Assembly: GCF_900106535.1 (NCBI RefSeq)
Contig: NZ_FNOH01000003.1
Coordinates: 1-64,000 of the forward strand
From: Myxococcus xanthus
Lineage (GTDB): Bacteria; Myxococcota; Myxococcia; Myxococcales; Myxococcaceae
DNA length: 64,000 bases
Direction of reading: 5' to 3'
Below the pieces are notes generated by a model. It searched no databases. It was not told the DNA's origin and worked only from the letters and a program-made list of their open reading frames with translations. Made by a program: the position numbers and the translations under genes. Shown here in pieces: positions 34,078 through 45,519 of the stretch (the first letter of the stretch is position 1; the number at the start of each line of letters is the position of its first letter).

Positions 34078-35649
34078 TCAGGTTCCTGAGCGAGGGCTCC
34101 CCATTCCCAGGTCCAGCGAGGCCGCTCGGGTGCTCCGGGCCAGGCGCGTCTCCAGGCGAAGGATTCGGCGGTGGTGGTCCACGGGCAGCTCCGCCGCCGA
34201 GGCCAGCTTCGCGTGGTGCAGCGCCCGCGCGAGGTCCTTGAGGCCATGCTCGTACAGCTTGGTGAGTTGGAGGTGCAGCGTCGCGGCCTGGAAGCCCTGG
34301 GCGGTCTTCAGTGCCTGGTGCAGGTGCGCCGCAGCGGTCGAGGCGTCACCCGCCTTGCGTGACAGCCGGGAGGCCAGGGCCAGGGCTTCGATGCCCACGG
34401 CGCCGGTGTCCCCCGCCGCGGCGGCCCGAGCGAAGGCCTGGGCGCGCGCGTAGTCGCGGGCCCGGAGCGCCACGCCCGCGAAGCCGAGCAGGTCGCGAGG
34501 GTCCGCGTCCCGGGGCACGGAGGCGTCTGCGCCCCCTGCTCGGAAGCGGCGGACCAGCTCACCGAGCAGGGCCGCCAGGAGGAGGAGGTCGTTGACGTTG
34601 TGCTCCAGCACGGGCGTCAGCGCCGAGCCGTCTCCGCCGCGCAGGTAGCGGAAGTACAGGTCGGGAATCAGCGAGCCGTCCACGTCGTCGACGCGCCGGA
34701 AGCCGAGGACCTGGTCTTCCAAGTGGACCAGTCGCGTGCCGGCGCCCCGGTGCTTGAAGACGCGGCGGGCGCAGTGGAGCAGGTCCAGGTGGGGCAGCTC
34801 CACGGGTGCGGGGACGCGGTTGAGGACGAAGCGCGTCCGCAGGAGCGGCCAGTCGAAGCTCTTGCCGTTGAAGGTGACGAGGCAGGAGGACGCGGCCATG
34901 CGCTCGGCGAGCGAGCGCAACATGGGGGCCTCTTCTCCCAGGCGCCGCAGGAAGAGCTGGTGCACCTTGAGCGAGCGGCCCTCGAACCATGCCAGCCCCA
35001 CGAGGAATGGCACGGTGCCCGTTCCTCCCGCGAGCCCGGTGGTCTCCGTGTCCAGGAAGAGCATCCGTTGGAAGTCCACGCCCGCCAGGTCCGCGTGCAG
35101 CGCGAGGCTGGCGACCAGGGGGCCCTCCACGTCCAGGGCCGCGGCGAGAGGCGCGGAGCCGTGGTGGTGTTCCGGGGAGAGGATGCGCTCGGAGATGTGG
35201 ACCGTGCCGTGGGCCGTGGCACGGGACTCCACGGGCAGCGGGCCAGGGGGGGCTGGCGGTGGCGTGCCCCGGCGCGCGGCGGCCAGACCCTGACGCTCCG
35301 ACCAGTCCGACAGCATCCGGCGCAGGCTGTCGATGCGGGGATCTCGGGGGGCGGCTGGAGGCGAAGCCGTGACGGGGCGTGCTGCCGCGGCCTCCACCGT
35401 GCCCTCCGCGCGGGCGACCTGCGATTCCGCGCCGGCGGGCGTGGACGGCGCTTCCATGCGCCGGGCTTGAACCAACTTCGCCAACTGCGCGGCGAGCGCG
35501 TCGGGTACGCCCGCTTCGGCCGCAGGCGCGGGCATGGAATCAGCGCGCGCGGCGGGCTCGGCCTGTGGCTCCGCCACGGGGGGCTTCGGGGGTGACTTGC
35601 CCCCGGGGCCCACGCTCGTCAGGCGCGCCAGCTTGCGCTTGAGGTCCAC
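34078..35649 (-). CDS. mrfB: MrfB/YprB-like DEDDh exonuclease with TPR-like tail
   Basis: Metal-dependent 3'-5' exonuclease of the YprB (MrfB) family, which in Bacillus subtilis acts with helicase MrfA in repair of mitomycin C lesions. The RNase H-like domain spans about 185-375 with all DEDDh residues: D200 and E202 in FLDTETTGL, D266 in FNGKSFDWPLL, H350 and D354 in EHNVNDLLLL. A helical TPR-like tail follows (about 385-510). Residues 1-185 are an Ala/Pro-rich, low-complexity extension. The gene follows the helicase by 15 bp, reproducing the Bacillus pairing. The role in crosslink or adduct repair is inferred from that system. Confidence 0.88.
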   Translation of the reverse strand: MDLKRKLARLTSVGPGGKSPPKPPVAEPQAEPAARADSMPAPAAEAGVPDALAAQLAKLVQARRMEAPSTPAGAESQVARAEGTVEAAAARPVTASPPAAPRDPRIDSLRRMLSDWSERQGLAAARRGTPPPAPPGPLPVESRATAHGTVHISERILSPEHHHGSAPLAAALDVEGPLVASLALHADLAGVDFQRMLFLDTETTGLAGGTGTVPFLVGLAWFEGRSLKVHQLFLRRLGEEAPMLRSLAERMAASSCLVTFNGKSFDWPLLRTRFVLNRVPAPVELPHLDLLHCARRVFKHRGAGTRLVHLEDQVLGFRRVDDVDGSLIPDLYFRYLRGGDGSALTPVLEHNVNDLLLLAALLGELVRRFRAGGADASVPRDADPRDLLGFAGVALRARDYARAQAFARAAAAGDTGAVGIEALALASRLSRKAGDASTAAAHLHQALKTAQGFQAATLHLQLTKLYEHGLKDLARALHHAKLASAAELPVDHHRRILRLETRLARSTRAASLDLGMGSPRSGT

Positions 35650-35664
35650 GGCCGCGCCTCCCGG

Positions 35665-38082
<2,418 letters not shown>

Positions 38083-38191
38083 GGGCCGGGCACTGTACAG
38101 ACGTATACCGAGGCAAACAACGCGGGAGCGCACCTCATTGGTTTGAGCTCCAGCCAATACGCGCAGAGGCGGACGTGCGGGCACTCCACTA

Positions 38192-39451
38192 GTGTGCCGC
38201 GCCGTGGCCCTCGCCATCTTCCTGTTCACCTACGTCTTCATCGCCGGTGCGCGCCTTCCGTACCTGAAGCTGGACCGCCCCGGGGGCGCGCTGCTGGGGG
38301 CCGTGCTGATGGTCGTCTTCGGCGTCGTCACTCCGGCCGAGGTCTTCAACCACAGCGCCGACGCGAACCGTCACGCCATCGACGCGGACACCATCGTCCT
38401 CCTGCTGGGGATGATGCTGCTGGCGGCGTACATGTCCCAGGCGTCCTTCTTCCGCACCGCGGGCGCGTGGGCCGTGCGCAGGGCGCACACGCCCCGGCGG
38501 TTGCTGCTCGCCGTGACGTTCATTTCGGCCGCGCTGTCCGCGTTCCTGGTGAATGACACCGTGTGTTTGATGCTCACGCCCCTGGTGCTGGCCACCGTGG
38601 AGGACGCGCGCCTGCCGCCGGCTCCGTACCTGCTCGCGGTGTGCATGGGCAGCAACAGCGGCTCGGTGGCGACCTTCACCGGCAACCCGCAGAACATGCT
38701 CATCCAGGGCGCCTCCGGGCTGTCCTACGCCAGCTTCGCGGCGTACATGGCCCTGCCTGCCCTGCTCTCCACAGCGGTGGTCGCCGCCGGACTCCTGTAT
38801 CTGTTCCGGCATGACCTGCCCGTGAAGCAATTCGAGCCCAACCCTCCACCTCCGCCCGTGGACCGGGGCCTGTTGGTGCTCACCTTGACGGTGCTATCCG
38901 GGGTTGTCGTGGCCTTCTTCGCCGGGCTGCCCATGAGCTGGAGCGCCCTGGCCGGCGCGGCCCTGGTGATGGCCCTGGCGCGCCGCGAGCCACGCGAGGC
39001 GCTGGAGCGCGTGGACTGGGTGCTGCTGCTCTTCTTCGCGAGCCTGTTCGTGGTCGTCTATGGCGTGAACAAGCACGGCTACGCGGAGGACATCCGCGTC
39101 CTGTTCGAGCCCCTCATGGCGGGTCCGCCCCTTAGGGAGACGCTGGGCTTCGCGGGGCTGACGCTGGTGGCGTCCAACCTGTTCAGCAACGTGCCCTTCG
39201 TCATGCTGGCGCGGACGTGGGTGCCCACGCTGCACGACGTGGAGCTGGGCTGGCACGTGCTCGCGCTGGGCTCCACGCTGGCGGGCAACCTCACGCTGGT
39301 GGGAAGCGTGGCCAACCTCATCGTGTTCGAGGCCGCGCGCGGGAAGGTCAACATGAGCTTCCTCCGCTTCCTCCGCGTGGGCCTCCCGGTGACGCTCGTC
39401 AGCTTCGTCGTGGGGCTGAGCGTGCTCCTGGTGGAGCACGCGCTGTTCTGA
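38192..39451 (+). CDS. Ion-transporter-superfamily permease (SLC13/ArsB-like)
   Basis: Inner-membrane permease of 419 residues with 10-12 hydrophobic segments, of the citrate/arsenite/sodium-proton (IT) superfamily. Two inverted repeats are visible: ISAALSAFLVNDTVCLMLTP with GSNSGSVATFTGNPQNMLI in the first, and GLTLVASNLFSNVPFVML with LAGNLTLVGSVANLIVFE in the second. The SNSGS...TGNPQN and NLTLVGSVAN pieces match the Na+/substrate hairpins. GTG at 38192 or 38204 are both possible starts. Ligand is not predictable; no arsenic genes are adjacent. Confidence 0.88.
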   Translation: MCRAVALAIFLFTYVFIAGARLPYLKLDRPGGALLGAVLMVVFGVVTPAEVFNHSADANRHAIDADTIVLLLGMMLLAAYMSQASFFRTAGAWAVRRAHTPRRLLLAVTFISAALSAFLVNDTVCLMLTPLVLATVEDARLPPAPYLLAVCMGSNSGSVATFTGNPQNMLIQGASGLSYASFAAYMALPALLSTAVVAAGLLYLFRHDLPVKQFEPNPPPPPVDRGLLVLTLTVLSGVVVAFFAGLPMSWSALAGAALVMALARREPREALERVDWVLLLFFASLFVVVYGVNKHGYAEDIRVLFEPLMAGPPLRETLGFAGLTLVASNLFSNVPFVMLARTWVPTLHDVELGWHVLALGSTLAGNLTLVGSVANLIVFEAARGKVNMSFLRFLRVGLPVTLVSFVVGLSVLLVEHALF

Positions 39452-39466
39452 ATCAGGCCGTGTGAC

Positions 39467-40303
39467 TCAGGGGTCGGGGTCCGGCAGCTCGCCGGGCGCC
39501 AGCTCGTCTTCCGGAGGCTTCGTCGCCTCGGGTGCCGGAGCCGGGGCGCCCGCCTTGCCGGGAACCACGTCCGAAGCCGCCGCGGAAGCCCGGGGCGGCG
39601 GCGCGCCGGCGCGGTCGGTGGGCGTCAGGTCCTTCACGAACATTCGCGCCACCTCGTCCAGCATGGACGTCATCGCCGCGCGGAAGAGTGACGGGTCCTT
39701 GCCCACCTTGAACGGGTCCAGGTGCTCCTTGCCCTCGGCCACCTGGTCCATGGCGAACGGCCGGCGCCACACCTCCGTGCGCCCGTCCAGGGTGAACATG
39801 CGGCCATAGCCTCGCAGGTACGCGCCCGCGCGGCCGTCATCGCTGCGCATGCCGTAGTCCTGGATGACGAACTCGACGATGGTGTCCGCGCCCAGCGACG
39901 CCACCAGGTCGTAGTCTGGCGCGTTGGCCGGCACCTCCTCCACCAGGAAGCTCTCCAGCACCGAGGCCACCCGCGCGGGGTCCACCACGTGCGTCCACGG
40001 GAACTCACGCGGCAGTTGCGACAACGTGGTGACCCGGAGGCGCTCGGAGATCTCGAAGCGCGTGACGGCTTGAAGCAGCTTCACCGTCAGCCGCCGGTCC
40101 GCCTCCACCGGCTCCAACTTCTTGAGCTTGTTCCGGTACGCCGAGTCCTCGCGGAACACGTGGCTCTTGGGGCCGGCCCCGTCCTCGATGCGGGAGATGA
40201 AGGCCGGACGCCGGACGCGGTCCAGGTCCGCGCCAGCCAGGCGCTGCGATGCACAGCCCGAAGCCAGCAGCAGTGCGAGAAACGGCAGTATCCGTCGCGT
40301 CAT
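39467..40303 (-). CDS. Lipoprotein of unknown function
   Basis: A 278-residue lipoprotein: signal ILPFLALLLASGC with the lipobox Cys at residue 17. The mature domain is alpha/beta (ERLRVTTLSQLPREFPW, SLGADTIVEFVIQDYGM, YLRGYGRMFTLDGRTEVWRR). The layout resembles lipoproteins of the CsgG/LpoB or DUF-type with an ABATE-like domain, but no family is firm. A Pro/Ala-rich tail of about 50 residues ends the protein. It converges on the permease gene (15 bp between stops) and is divergent from the MshEN gene. Confidence 0.7.
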   Translation of the reverse strand: MTRRILPFLALLLASGCASQRLAGADLDRVRRPAFISRIEDGAGPKSHVFREDSAYRNKLKKLEPVEADRRLTVKLLQAVTRFEISERLRVTTLSQLPREFPWTHVVDPARVASVLESFLVEEVPANAPDYDLVASLGADTIVEFVIQDYGMRSDDGRAGAYLRGYGRMFTLDGRTEVWRRPFAMDQVAEGKEHLDPFKVGKDPSLFRAAMTSMLDEVARMFVKDLTPTDRAGAPPPRASAAASDVVPGKAGAPAPAPEATKPPEDELAPGELPDPDP

Positions 40304-40407
40304 GTAGGGACTGTTCTACCCCATTCCCGTCCCTCACGCTCCTCCCCGGCCTCCTGGGTGTTGGCTGGTCTGCGGTCGTGCCTGACTGGCTGCTATGCTT
40401 CACAGCC

Positions 40408-41175
40408 GTGAAACAGCCGCCTGTCACACCCTCTGTCTCGCTCCCTGGCCGCAAGCGCCGGCTTGGGGAGATTCTCATGGACGCCGGGCTCCTCTCGGAA
40501 ACCCAGCTCCGCTCCGCCCTCGCGGAACAACGCAAATGGGGCGGCAAGCTGGGCCTCACCCTGGTGCAGATGGGGTACGTGGACGAAAGCTCCATGGTCC
40601 ACGCCCTGTCGCGGCAGCTCGCCATTCCCACGGTGGATCTGGAGCAGCACGCAGCGTCCGCGGTGGTGCTGCAGGCGCTCCGGGCGGACATCGCCGAGCG
40701 CTACACCGTCTTCCCCATCGCCGCGGATCCGGCCACGAAGACGCTCACCGTCGCCACCGCCGACCCCACCAACGTGGAGGCGTTCCAGGAGTTGGCCTTC
40801 CACTGTGGCCAGCGCCTCCAGGTGGTCGTCTCGAGCGCCTCGTCCATCGAGCGCGCCATCCGCCGCCACTACCACGGGGAGGTCACCTCCACGACGGCGA
40901 CCCCGCTGTCCTTCGGCATGGACGAGCCCACCTTCGAGCTGGCGCCCCCGGCCGAAAGCGCTCCCGTGTCGATGGCCGTGCGCGCGGCCTCGGCGACCCT
41001 GGCGCAGCCCGGCCGTGAGACGGAGCTCACCCAGCGCGTGGAGGAGCTGACGCAGCAGGTGGCGGGGCTGGAGCGGATGGTGGCCCAGCAGGCCCGCTCG
41101 CTGCGGGCCATGCTGGAGCTCCTGGAGACGCGCGGCCTGGTGACGCGAGACGACTACCTCGCCAAGGTGCGCTGA
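40408..41175 (+). CDS. Stand-alone MshEN domain protein, probable c-di-GMP receptor
   Basis: The GTG start at 40408 gives 255 residues. The N-terminal MshEN domain matches the two-part c-di-GMP-binding motif: two 24-residue motifs at 18-41 (RLGEILMDAGLLSETQ...) and 47-70 (KLGLTLVQMGYVDESS...), each ending in ALxxQ, separated by exactly five residues. This follows the known rule for MshE, PilB-like and XpsE N-domains. The second GspE N-subdomain follows (about 75-150, FPIAADPATKTLTVATADP). The ATPase part of GspE is absent; instead there is a linker and a C-terminal coiled coil (RVEELTQQVAGLERM). It may relay c-di-GMP to an ATPase or another partner; the partner is unknown. Confidence 0.82.
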   Translation: MKQPPVTPSVSLPGRKRRLGEILMDAGLLSETQLRSALAEQRKWGGKLGLTLVQMGYVDESSMVHALSRQLAIPTVDLEQHAASAVVLQALRADIAERYTVFPIAADPATKTLTVATADPTNVEAFQELAFHCGQRLQVVVSSASSIERAIRRHYHGEVTSTTATPLSFGMDEPTFELAPPAESAPVSMAVRAASATLAQPGRETELTQRVEELTQQVAGLERMVAQQARSLRAMLELLETRGLVTRDDYLAKVR

Positions 41176-41177
41176 CG

Positions 41178-43325
41178 TCAGACGAGGATGAGGTCTTCCT
41201 CGACGCCGGCTTCGGTCAGCACGCGCTGCGTGCGCCGGAGCCGTTCGTCGCTCAGGTCGGAGATCAGGGCCAGGATTTGCGGGTGGCTGGAGATGAGCGC
41301 GTCGAAGTCGGCGCGCGGCAACCGCAGCAGCGTGGTGTGCCGGGTGGCGGTGACGGTCGCGGTGGCAGGCGTCTTCTGGAGCAGGGAAATCTCTCCGAAC
41401 ACGTCCCCTTCCCGGAGCTGCGTCAGCAGGTGGCCGTCCTTGCGCACCTCCACCTCGCCGGACAGGACCACATAGAGGCCGTCCGTCGGGTCGCCGTCAC
41501 GGATGATGACGGTGTCACGCTCCACGTCCCGGGAGCGGAAGCGCTCCACGAGCGCGCGCCGGTCCTTTCGCCCGAAGAGGCGGAACAGCTCCGACGTGTT
41601 CATCACGTTCGTCAGCATGCGCTGACGGCAGAACTTCTTCAGGGCCTGGGCCACCTGCGGGTGGCTTCCCGAGAGCTCGGCGAGCACGCTGGCGGAGATC
41701 TCCAGGAGCTGGGTGTCGTCGGACGCGGACTCCACCGAGGCCGTGCGCGCCGCGCCGGACAGCAGGGCCATCTCTCCGAAGAAGGTGCCTCCTTCGAGCG
41801 TCGCGATGTCCTGGCGCTGGCCCTCCTCCGTCCGGAAGACGCGCACCGCGCCCTCGCAGATGACGTAGAAAGCATCGCCGTGGCTGCCCTGGTCGATGAT
41901 TCGCTCGTCCGGGCCGAAGCGCCGCAGCGGGCAGCGCTCGAACAGCTCGATGAAGGCGTCGCGAGGCAGGTCCGAGAAGAGCGGAATCGTGGGCAGCGCG
42001 TCCAGGGAACCCGCGTCGGGAGGGACCTCCTCCGTCAGGCTGTAGAGCTCCTCCTCGAGGCCGTCGCTGATGGACGTGGCCCCCAGGCCTTGCCGATCCA
42101 AGCCCGCCTGCGCGGCCAGCTCCACCGCGTGCAACAGGGAGTCGGCTTCCAGCTCCAACTCGGTGAAGGAGGACGGACTCGCCGCCGTCCGGAAGGAGGC
42201 GCCCAGCGCGGGTGACAGGTCGTGGCCCGGGAGCGCGGTGGCGCCCGCGGGGACCGGTGGGTCGGCACGGCGCGCCCGCAGTCCTGGGGGCGCGGAGGCG
42301 GCCGCGGCTTCAGAAGCTGCGGGCGCTGCCTGCGTGGTGATGGGCGACGACAGGGCTTGCCAGCGGCCGCTGTTCGAGACGGACCGTGGCGGTGCGGACG
42401 GCGCGGGTTCGGGCGCGCGAGCAGCGCCCACCGCGGGCAGCCGCTGCGACGCGCGCGGTGCCAGTCCTGGCGGCAACGCACTCGTCGCCGGACGCGCGCC
42501 TCCGGGTTGAACCGCGGGAATCCGGGTCGCGAGCGGCGGCGCTTCTGGCTCACGGAGGGCCATCGCGGGCGGGATTGAGGCCGCCACGATCGTGGATGCC
42601 TCGACAGACGTGGCCAATTCGGACGTCATCGAATCGGTTCCACACGCGTCGTCCACCAGCGTCCCTGCCACGACGGGCTCCACGTCCAGCGTCAACTCCA
42701 CGCCAGCGGTCCCCTCTTCCGACGCCAGTCCTACCTCGACCGAGTGGACGACTTCTTCGGTGCCACGCGTGGACGCGTTGGTGGACAACGACAGCTCTGG
42801 AGGCAGCTCCGCAGACAGGTCCACCGCGGGACCACCAGCCGCCAACGGGGCTGGCGAAGCACCCTCCCCCCTCTCCCCCAAATCAATGGCGGCGACGGCC
42901 GCGCGCACTGCCTCGGGCAGACGCGACGCCCCAGCAGGCTCGGAGGACGTCTTCACCGTCACGGACGACGCGCTGCTCATCGGGCCCCGGGCACGTGCGC
43001 CCATGGGCGTTCCCCGGCGCGCGTACAGGTCCGCGAGCATCTGCTGCACGCCACGGTGCGCGGGGTCCAGCTCGAGGATGAGCTTGCTCGCGGCGATGGC
43101 GCGCGGAAGGAACCCCTCGCGCGCGAAGCCTTCCGCGGCGGATTGATACGCCGAGATGGCCCGGTCCCGTTGCCCCGCCTTCACCCAGGCATCCCCGGAG
43201 CGCAGGCGTGACTGATGGTCCTTGGGCTCGGCCCGGCAGTAGTCCTCGTAGAGCTCCGCCGCCTTGGAAAAGCGTCCCTTGGTGAATGCCTCGGACGCCT
43301 TGTCCTTGAGCTTGCGCAACTCCAT
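41178..43325 (-). CDS. TPR protein with two C-terminal cyclic-nucleotide-binding domains
   Basis: A 715-residue cytoplasmic protein. Residues 1-100 are a TPR scaffold (FSKAAELYEDYCRAEPKDH). Residues 105-445 are a long Ala/Pro/Ser-rich disordered linker. Two CNB (cAMP receptor-like) domains end the protein: the first (about 460-585) has FFGEMALLSGAARTASV with the phosphate-contacting Arg; the second (about 590-700) has FGEISLLQKTPATATV, in which the usual Arg is replaced by Ala. The first may bind nucleotide; the second may be a non-binding dimer module. The ATG overlaps the HEAT-lipoprotein stop as TGATG. No DNA-binding domain is present, so it is not a CRP-type regulator. Confidence 0.88.
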   Translation of the reverse strand: MELRKLKDKASEAFTKGRFSKAAELYEDYCRAEPKDHQSRLRSGDAWVKAGQRDRAISAYQSAAEGFAREGFLPRAIAASKLILELDPAHRGVQQMLADLYARRGTPMGARARGPMSSASSVTVKTSSEPAGASRLPEAVRAAVAAIDLGERGEGASPAPLAAGGPAVDLSAELPPELSLSTNASTRGTEEVVHSVEVGLASEEGTAGVELTLDVEPVVAGTLVDDACGTDSMTSELATSVEASTIVAASIPPAMALREPEAPPLATRIPAVQPGGARPATSALPPGLAPRASQRLPAVGAARAPEPAPSAPPRSVSNSGRWQALSSPITTQAAPAASEAAAASAPPGLRARRADPPVPAGATALPGHDLSPALGASFRTAASPSSFTELELEADSLLHAVELAAQAGLDRQGLGATSISDGLEEELYSLTEEVPPDAGSLDALPTIPLFSDLPRDAFIELFERCPLRRFGPDERIIDQGSHGDAFYVICEGAVRVFRTEEGQRQDIATLEGGTFFGEMALLSGAARTASVESASDDTQLLEISASVLAELSGSHPQVAQALKKFCRQRMLTNVMNTSELFRLFGRKDRRALVERFRSRDVERDTVIIRDGDPTDGLYVVLSGEVEVRKDGHLLTQLREGDVFGEISLLQKTPATATVTATRHTTLLRLPRADFDALISSHPQILALISDLSDERLRRTQRVLTEAGVEEDLILV

Positions 43326-45445
43326 CAGGGAGCGCCCTCCGACGCGGTGCTCGCGGACGCCGGTGCCGCGCCCGCGGCCTCACGCACCGTCCGGAAGTAG
43401 TCCGCCTTGAGGGCCTCCAACTGGTCCGCATGCGCGGCGCTGCCCAGCTTCCGGAGCGACGAAGCCGCCGCGGCGCGAATCTCGGGCAGGTCGTGGAACA
43501 GGTCCTTGGCCACCGCGTCCGCCGCCTGCGCGTCGCCGATGCTCCCCAGCGCCAGCAGCACGTCGCGGCGGGCCACGCTGTTGGGCTCGTCCAGCGCCTT
43601 CACCAGCGTGGGCACGGCGTCCTTCGCCTGAATCCGTCCCAGCAGGGCCGCCGCGAGCGCCGCTTCCGGTCCACCTTCGCGCACCACGGCCTGGAGCTGC
43701 GTGGAAGCGGAGCCCGGCACGGCGCCGGCGCGCGTGAGCGCATCCAACACCAGCAGCTTCTCGCTCCCCATCTTCGGCAGCATCTCGATGAGCGCGGCCT
43801 GCCCCGCCTCGCCGGCCTCCGCCAGCACTTGGGCCAGGGCCTTCTGCAGGTCGCGGTCCGGCTCGACGAGCCCGGCCTTGGCCACGTTGACGCCCTCGGG
43901 GCCCAGCCGCGCCAGCCCCACCAGGGCCGCCACGCGCAGCGCGGCGCTGGAGTCCTGGGTGTAGCCGGTGAGCAGTTCCAGGGCGCCGGGCGCCTTCAGC
44001 GCCCCCAACGCGCGCAGCAGCGTCGCCAGCGGCACCAGCCGCTCCGGCGCCACGTCGTCATACAGCTCGGTGGGCACACGGTGCCGCACCACGTCCCGCC
44101 CGGACTCACGCACCCGGGCGGCATTGAGCTCCTTCACCCGCCCCAGCAGGTCCGCGTGCCGCGACGGCCGCTCATCCTTCAGGCCAGGTGTCGACGGGGT
44201 GGGCGGCATGGTCGAAGGGTCGAACCCCACGCCGAACTTCTCCGGGAGCGCTTGGGTCACCCAGTCGGCGCGCAGCGCCTCCAGTCCCTTGACCTCCTGC
44301 TCGTAGAGCTTCTGCAACGCGGGCACCACGGAGGCATCCCCCACCTCCGCCACGGCCTCCACCGCGAGCAGGCGCAGCGTGGCGTCCGAATGGCTCAGCC
44401 ACGGCACCACCTTGCCGAGCAGCGGCAGCGCCGCGGGTCCCAGCCCCTCGACGGCCTGGAGGCCACTGGCGGCCGTGGCCGGACGTGCCAGCCGCTCGCC
44501 AATGGTGTCCACCGAACAGCCGCCGCGTGTGCGCATGCTCCGGCCCGCGACGAGCGCCTCCGCCGGTGCGCCCTCCATGACGATGGCGCACAGCGAAGCA
44601 TCCGTCTGCGGCGTCCGGGGGAAGGACACGATGGCGTCGATGGCCAGCGGACTGACGGCGCTCTTCTCCACCGCCACCAACTGGAGGCGCTGCGTGGCCA
44701 CCGGATCCTGAAGCTTCATCAGCGCGTGGATGGCGGACTCGCGCAGTTCCGGGAAGTTCTCCTCCAACAGCAACGCGATGGGGCTCACCGCGCGCTTGTC
44801 GCCGGCGTCACCCAGCCCGCGCACGGCGGCGGCGGCGAGGATGACCTGGCTGTCGCGAACCAAGGGCAGCAGCCGGTTGACGGCGTCGGGACGGCCGCTC
44901 TTGCCCAGCTCCTCGGCGGCGCCCACGCGCTCGGGCAGCGCGCCTTCGGTCAGCGCGAGCTGGTTGCGGTCCCACTGGGAGCGGGCCTCAGCGGCGACCA
45001 CCTCCGCCATGGCCCCCGGAACGTTGGCGTTCTTCAGGGCCTGGACGATGACCTGACGCGTGGCCCGGCCCCGCCGTCCGTACTGGAGCGTGAGGTACGC
45101 CTTGGCCTTTTCGTTGTTCACCTTGGACAGCGCCATGGCGGCGCGGCCCTGGACCTCTTCGTCCTGGTCCTCGAGCAGTTCGCCCAGGAGGTCCACGACG
45201 CGGGCGTCCTGGCTCTCTCCCAGCGCCACGGCGGCCTCGGCCCGGACGATGGCGGCGAAGTCCTTCGCCGCGCGGGTGAAGAGGACGAGGTCATCCGGGT
45301 TGCCCTGCCCGGCCAGCTTCTTCACCGCGAGAGCGCGGACCTCCGGACGAGGACTCTGGAGGTCCGCGAGAAGCTGGTCCCTGCTGCCGTTGCAGCCGAG
45401 AAGCAGGGCAAGTGCGAGAATGAGGGGGCGCGCGCCGGTTCGCAT
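43325..45445 (-). CDS. HEAT-repeat lipoprotein
   Basis: A 706-residue lipoprotein (signal ARPLILALALLLGC) composed almost entirely of HEAT/PBS-type helical repeats. Examples are SPRPEVRALAVKKLAGQGN, VRAEAAVALGESQDARVV and LPEIRAAAASSLRKLGSAA. These form a curved solenoid for protein binding in the periplasm or outer membrane. Roughly 15-18 repeats fit the length. The downstream TPR/CNB gene is translationally coupled (TGATG) although the two proteins are predicted on opposite sides of the inner membrane. A sigma-70-like promoter is possible at 45473-45503. Confidence 0.85.
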   Translation of the reverse strand: MRTGARPLILALALLLGCNGSRDQLLADLQSPRPEVRALAVKKLAGQGNPDDLVLFTRAAKDFAAIVRAEAAVALGESQDARVVDLLGELLEDQDEEVQGRAAMALSKVNNEKAKAYLTLQYGRRGRATRQVIVQALKNANVPGAMAEVVAAEARSQWDRNQLALTEGALPERVGAAEELGKSGRPDAVNRLLPLVRDSQVILAAAAVRGLGDAGDKRAVSPIALLLEENFPELRESAIHALMKLQDPVATQRLQLVAVEKSAVSPLAIDAIVSFPRTPQTDASLCAIVMEGAPAEALVAGRSMRTRGGCSVDTIGERLARPATAASGLQAVEGLGPAALPLLGKVVPWLSHSDATLRLLAVEAVAEVGDASVVPALQKLYEQEVKGLEALRADWVTQALPEKFGVGFDPSTMPPTPSTPGLKDERPSRHADLLGRVKELNAARVRESGRDVVRHRVPTELYDDVAPERLVPLATLLRALGALKAPGALELLTGYTQDSSAALRVAALVGLARLGPEGVNVAKAGLVEPDRDLQKALAQVLAEAGEAGQAALIEMLPKMGSEKLLVLDALTRAGAVPGSASTQLQAVVREGGPEAALAAALLGRIQAKDAVPTLVKALDEPNSVARRDVLLALGSIGDAQAADAVAKDLFHDLPEIRAAAASSLRKLGSAAHADQLEALKADYFRTVREAAGAAPASASTASEGAP

Positions 45446-45472
45446 CGGTCTCCGGTGTAGGAGTTGGCGCCC

Positions 45473-45503
45473 GTTATATCAATCCCCCTCGATTCCCGCC
45501 CAA
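45473..45503 (-). promoter_or_regulatory. Possible sigma-70-type promoter of the HEAT-repeat gene
   Basis: On the minus strand TATAAC (45478-45473) is a good -10 box. TTGGGC (45503-45498) is a partial -35 box, 19 bases away, slightly long. It sits just before the HEAT gene start in the only AT-containing part of the gap. Confidence 0.3.
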
Positions 45504-45519
45504 TCCACCGCGTCATGTA

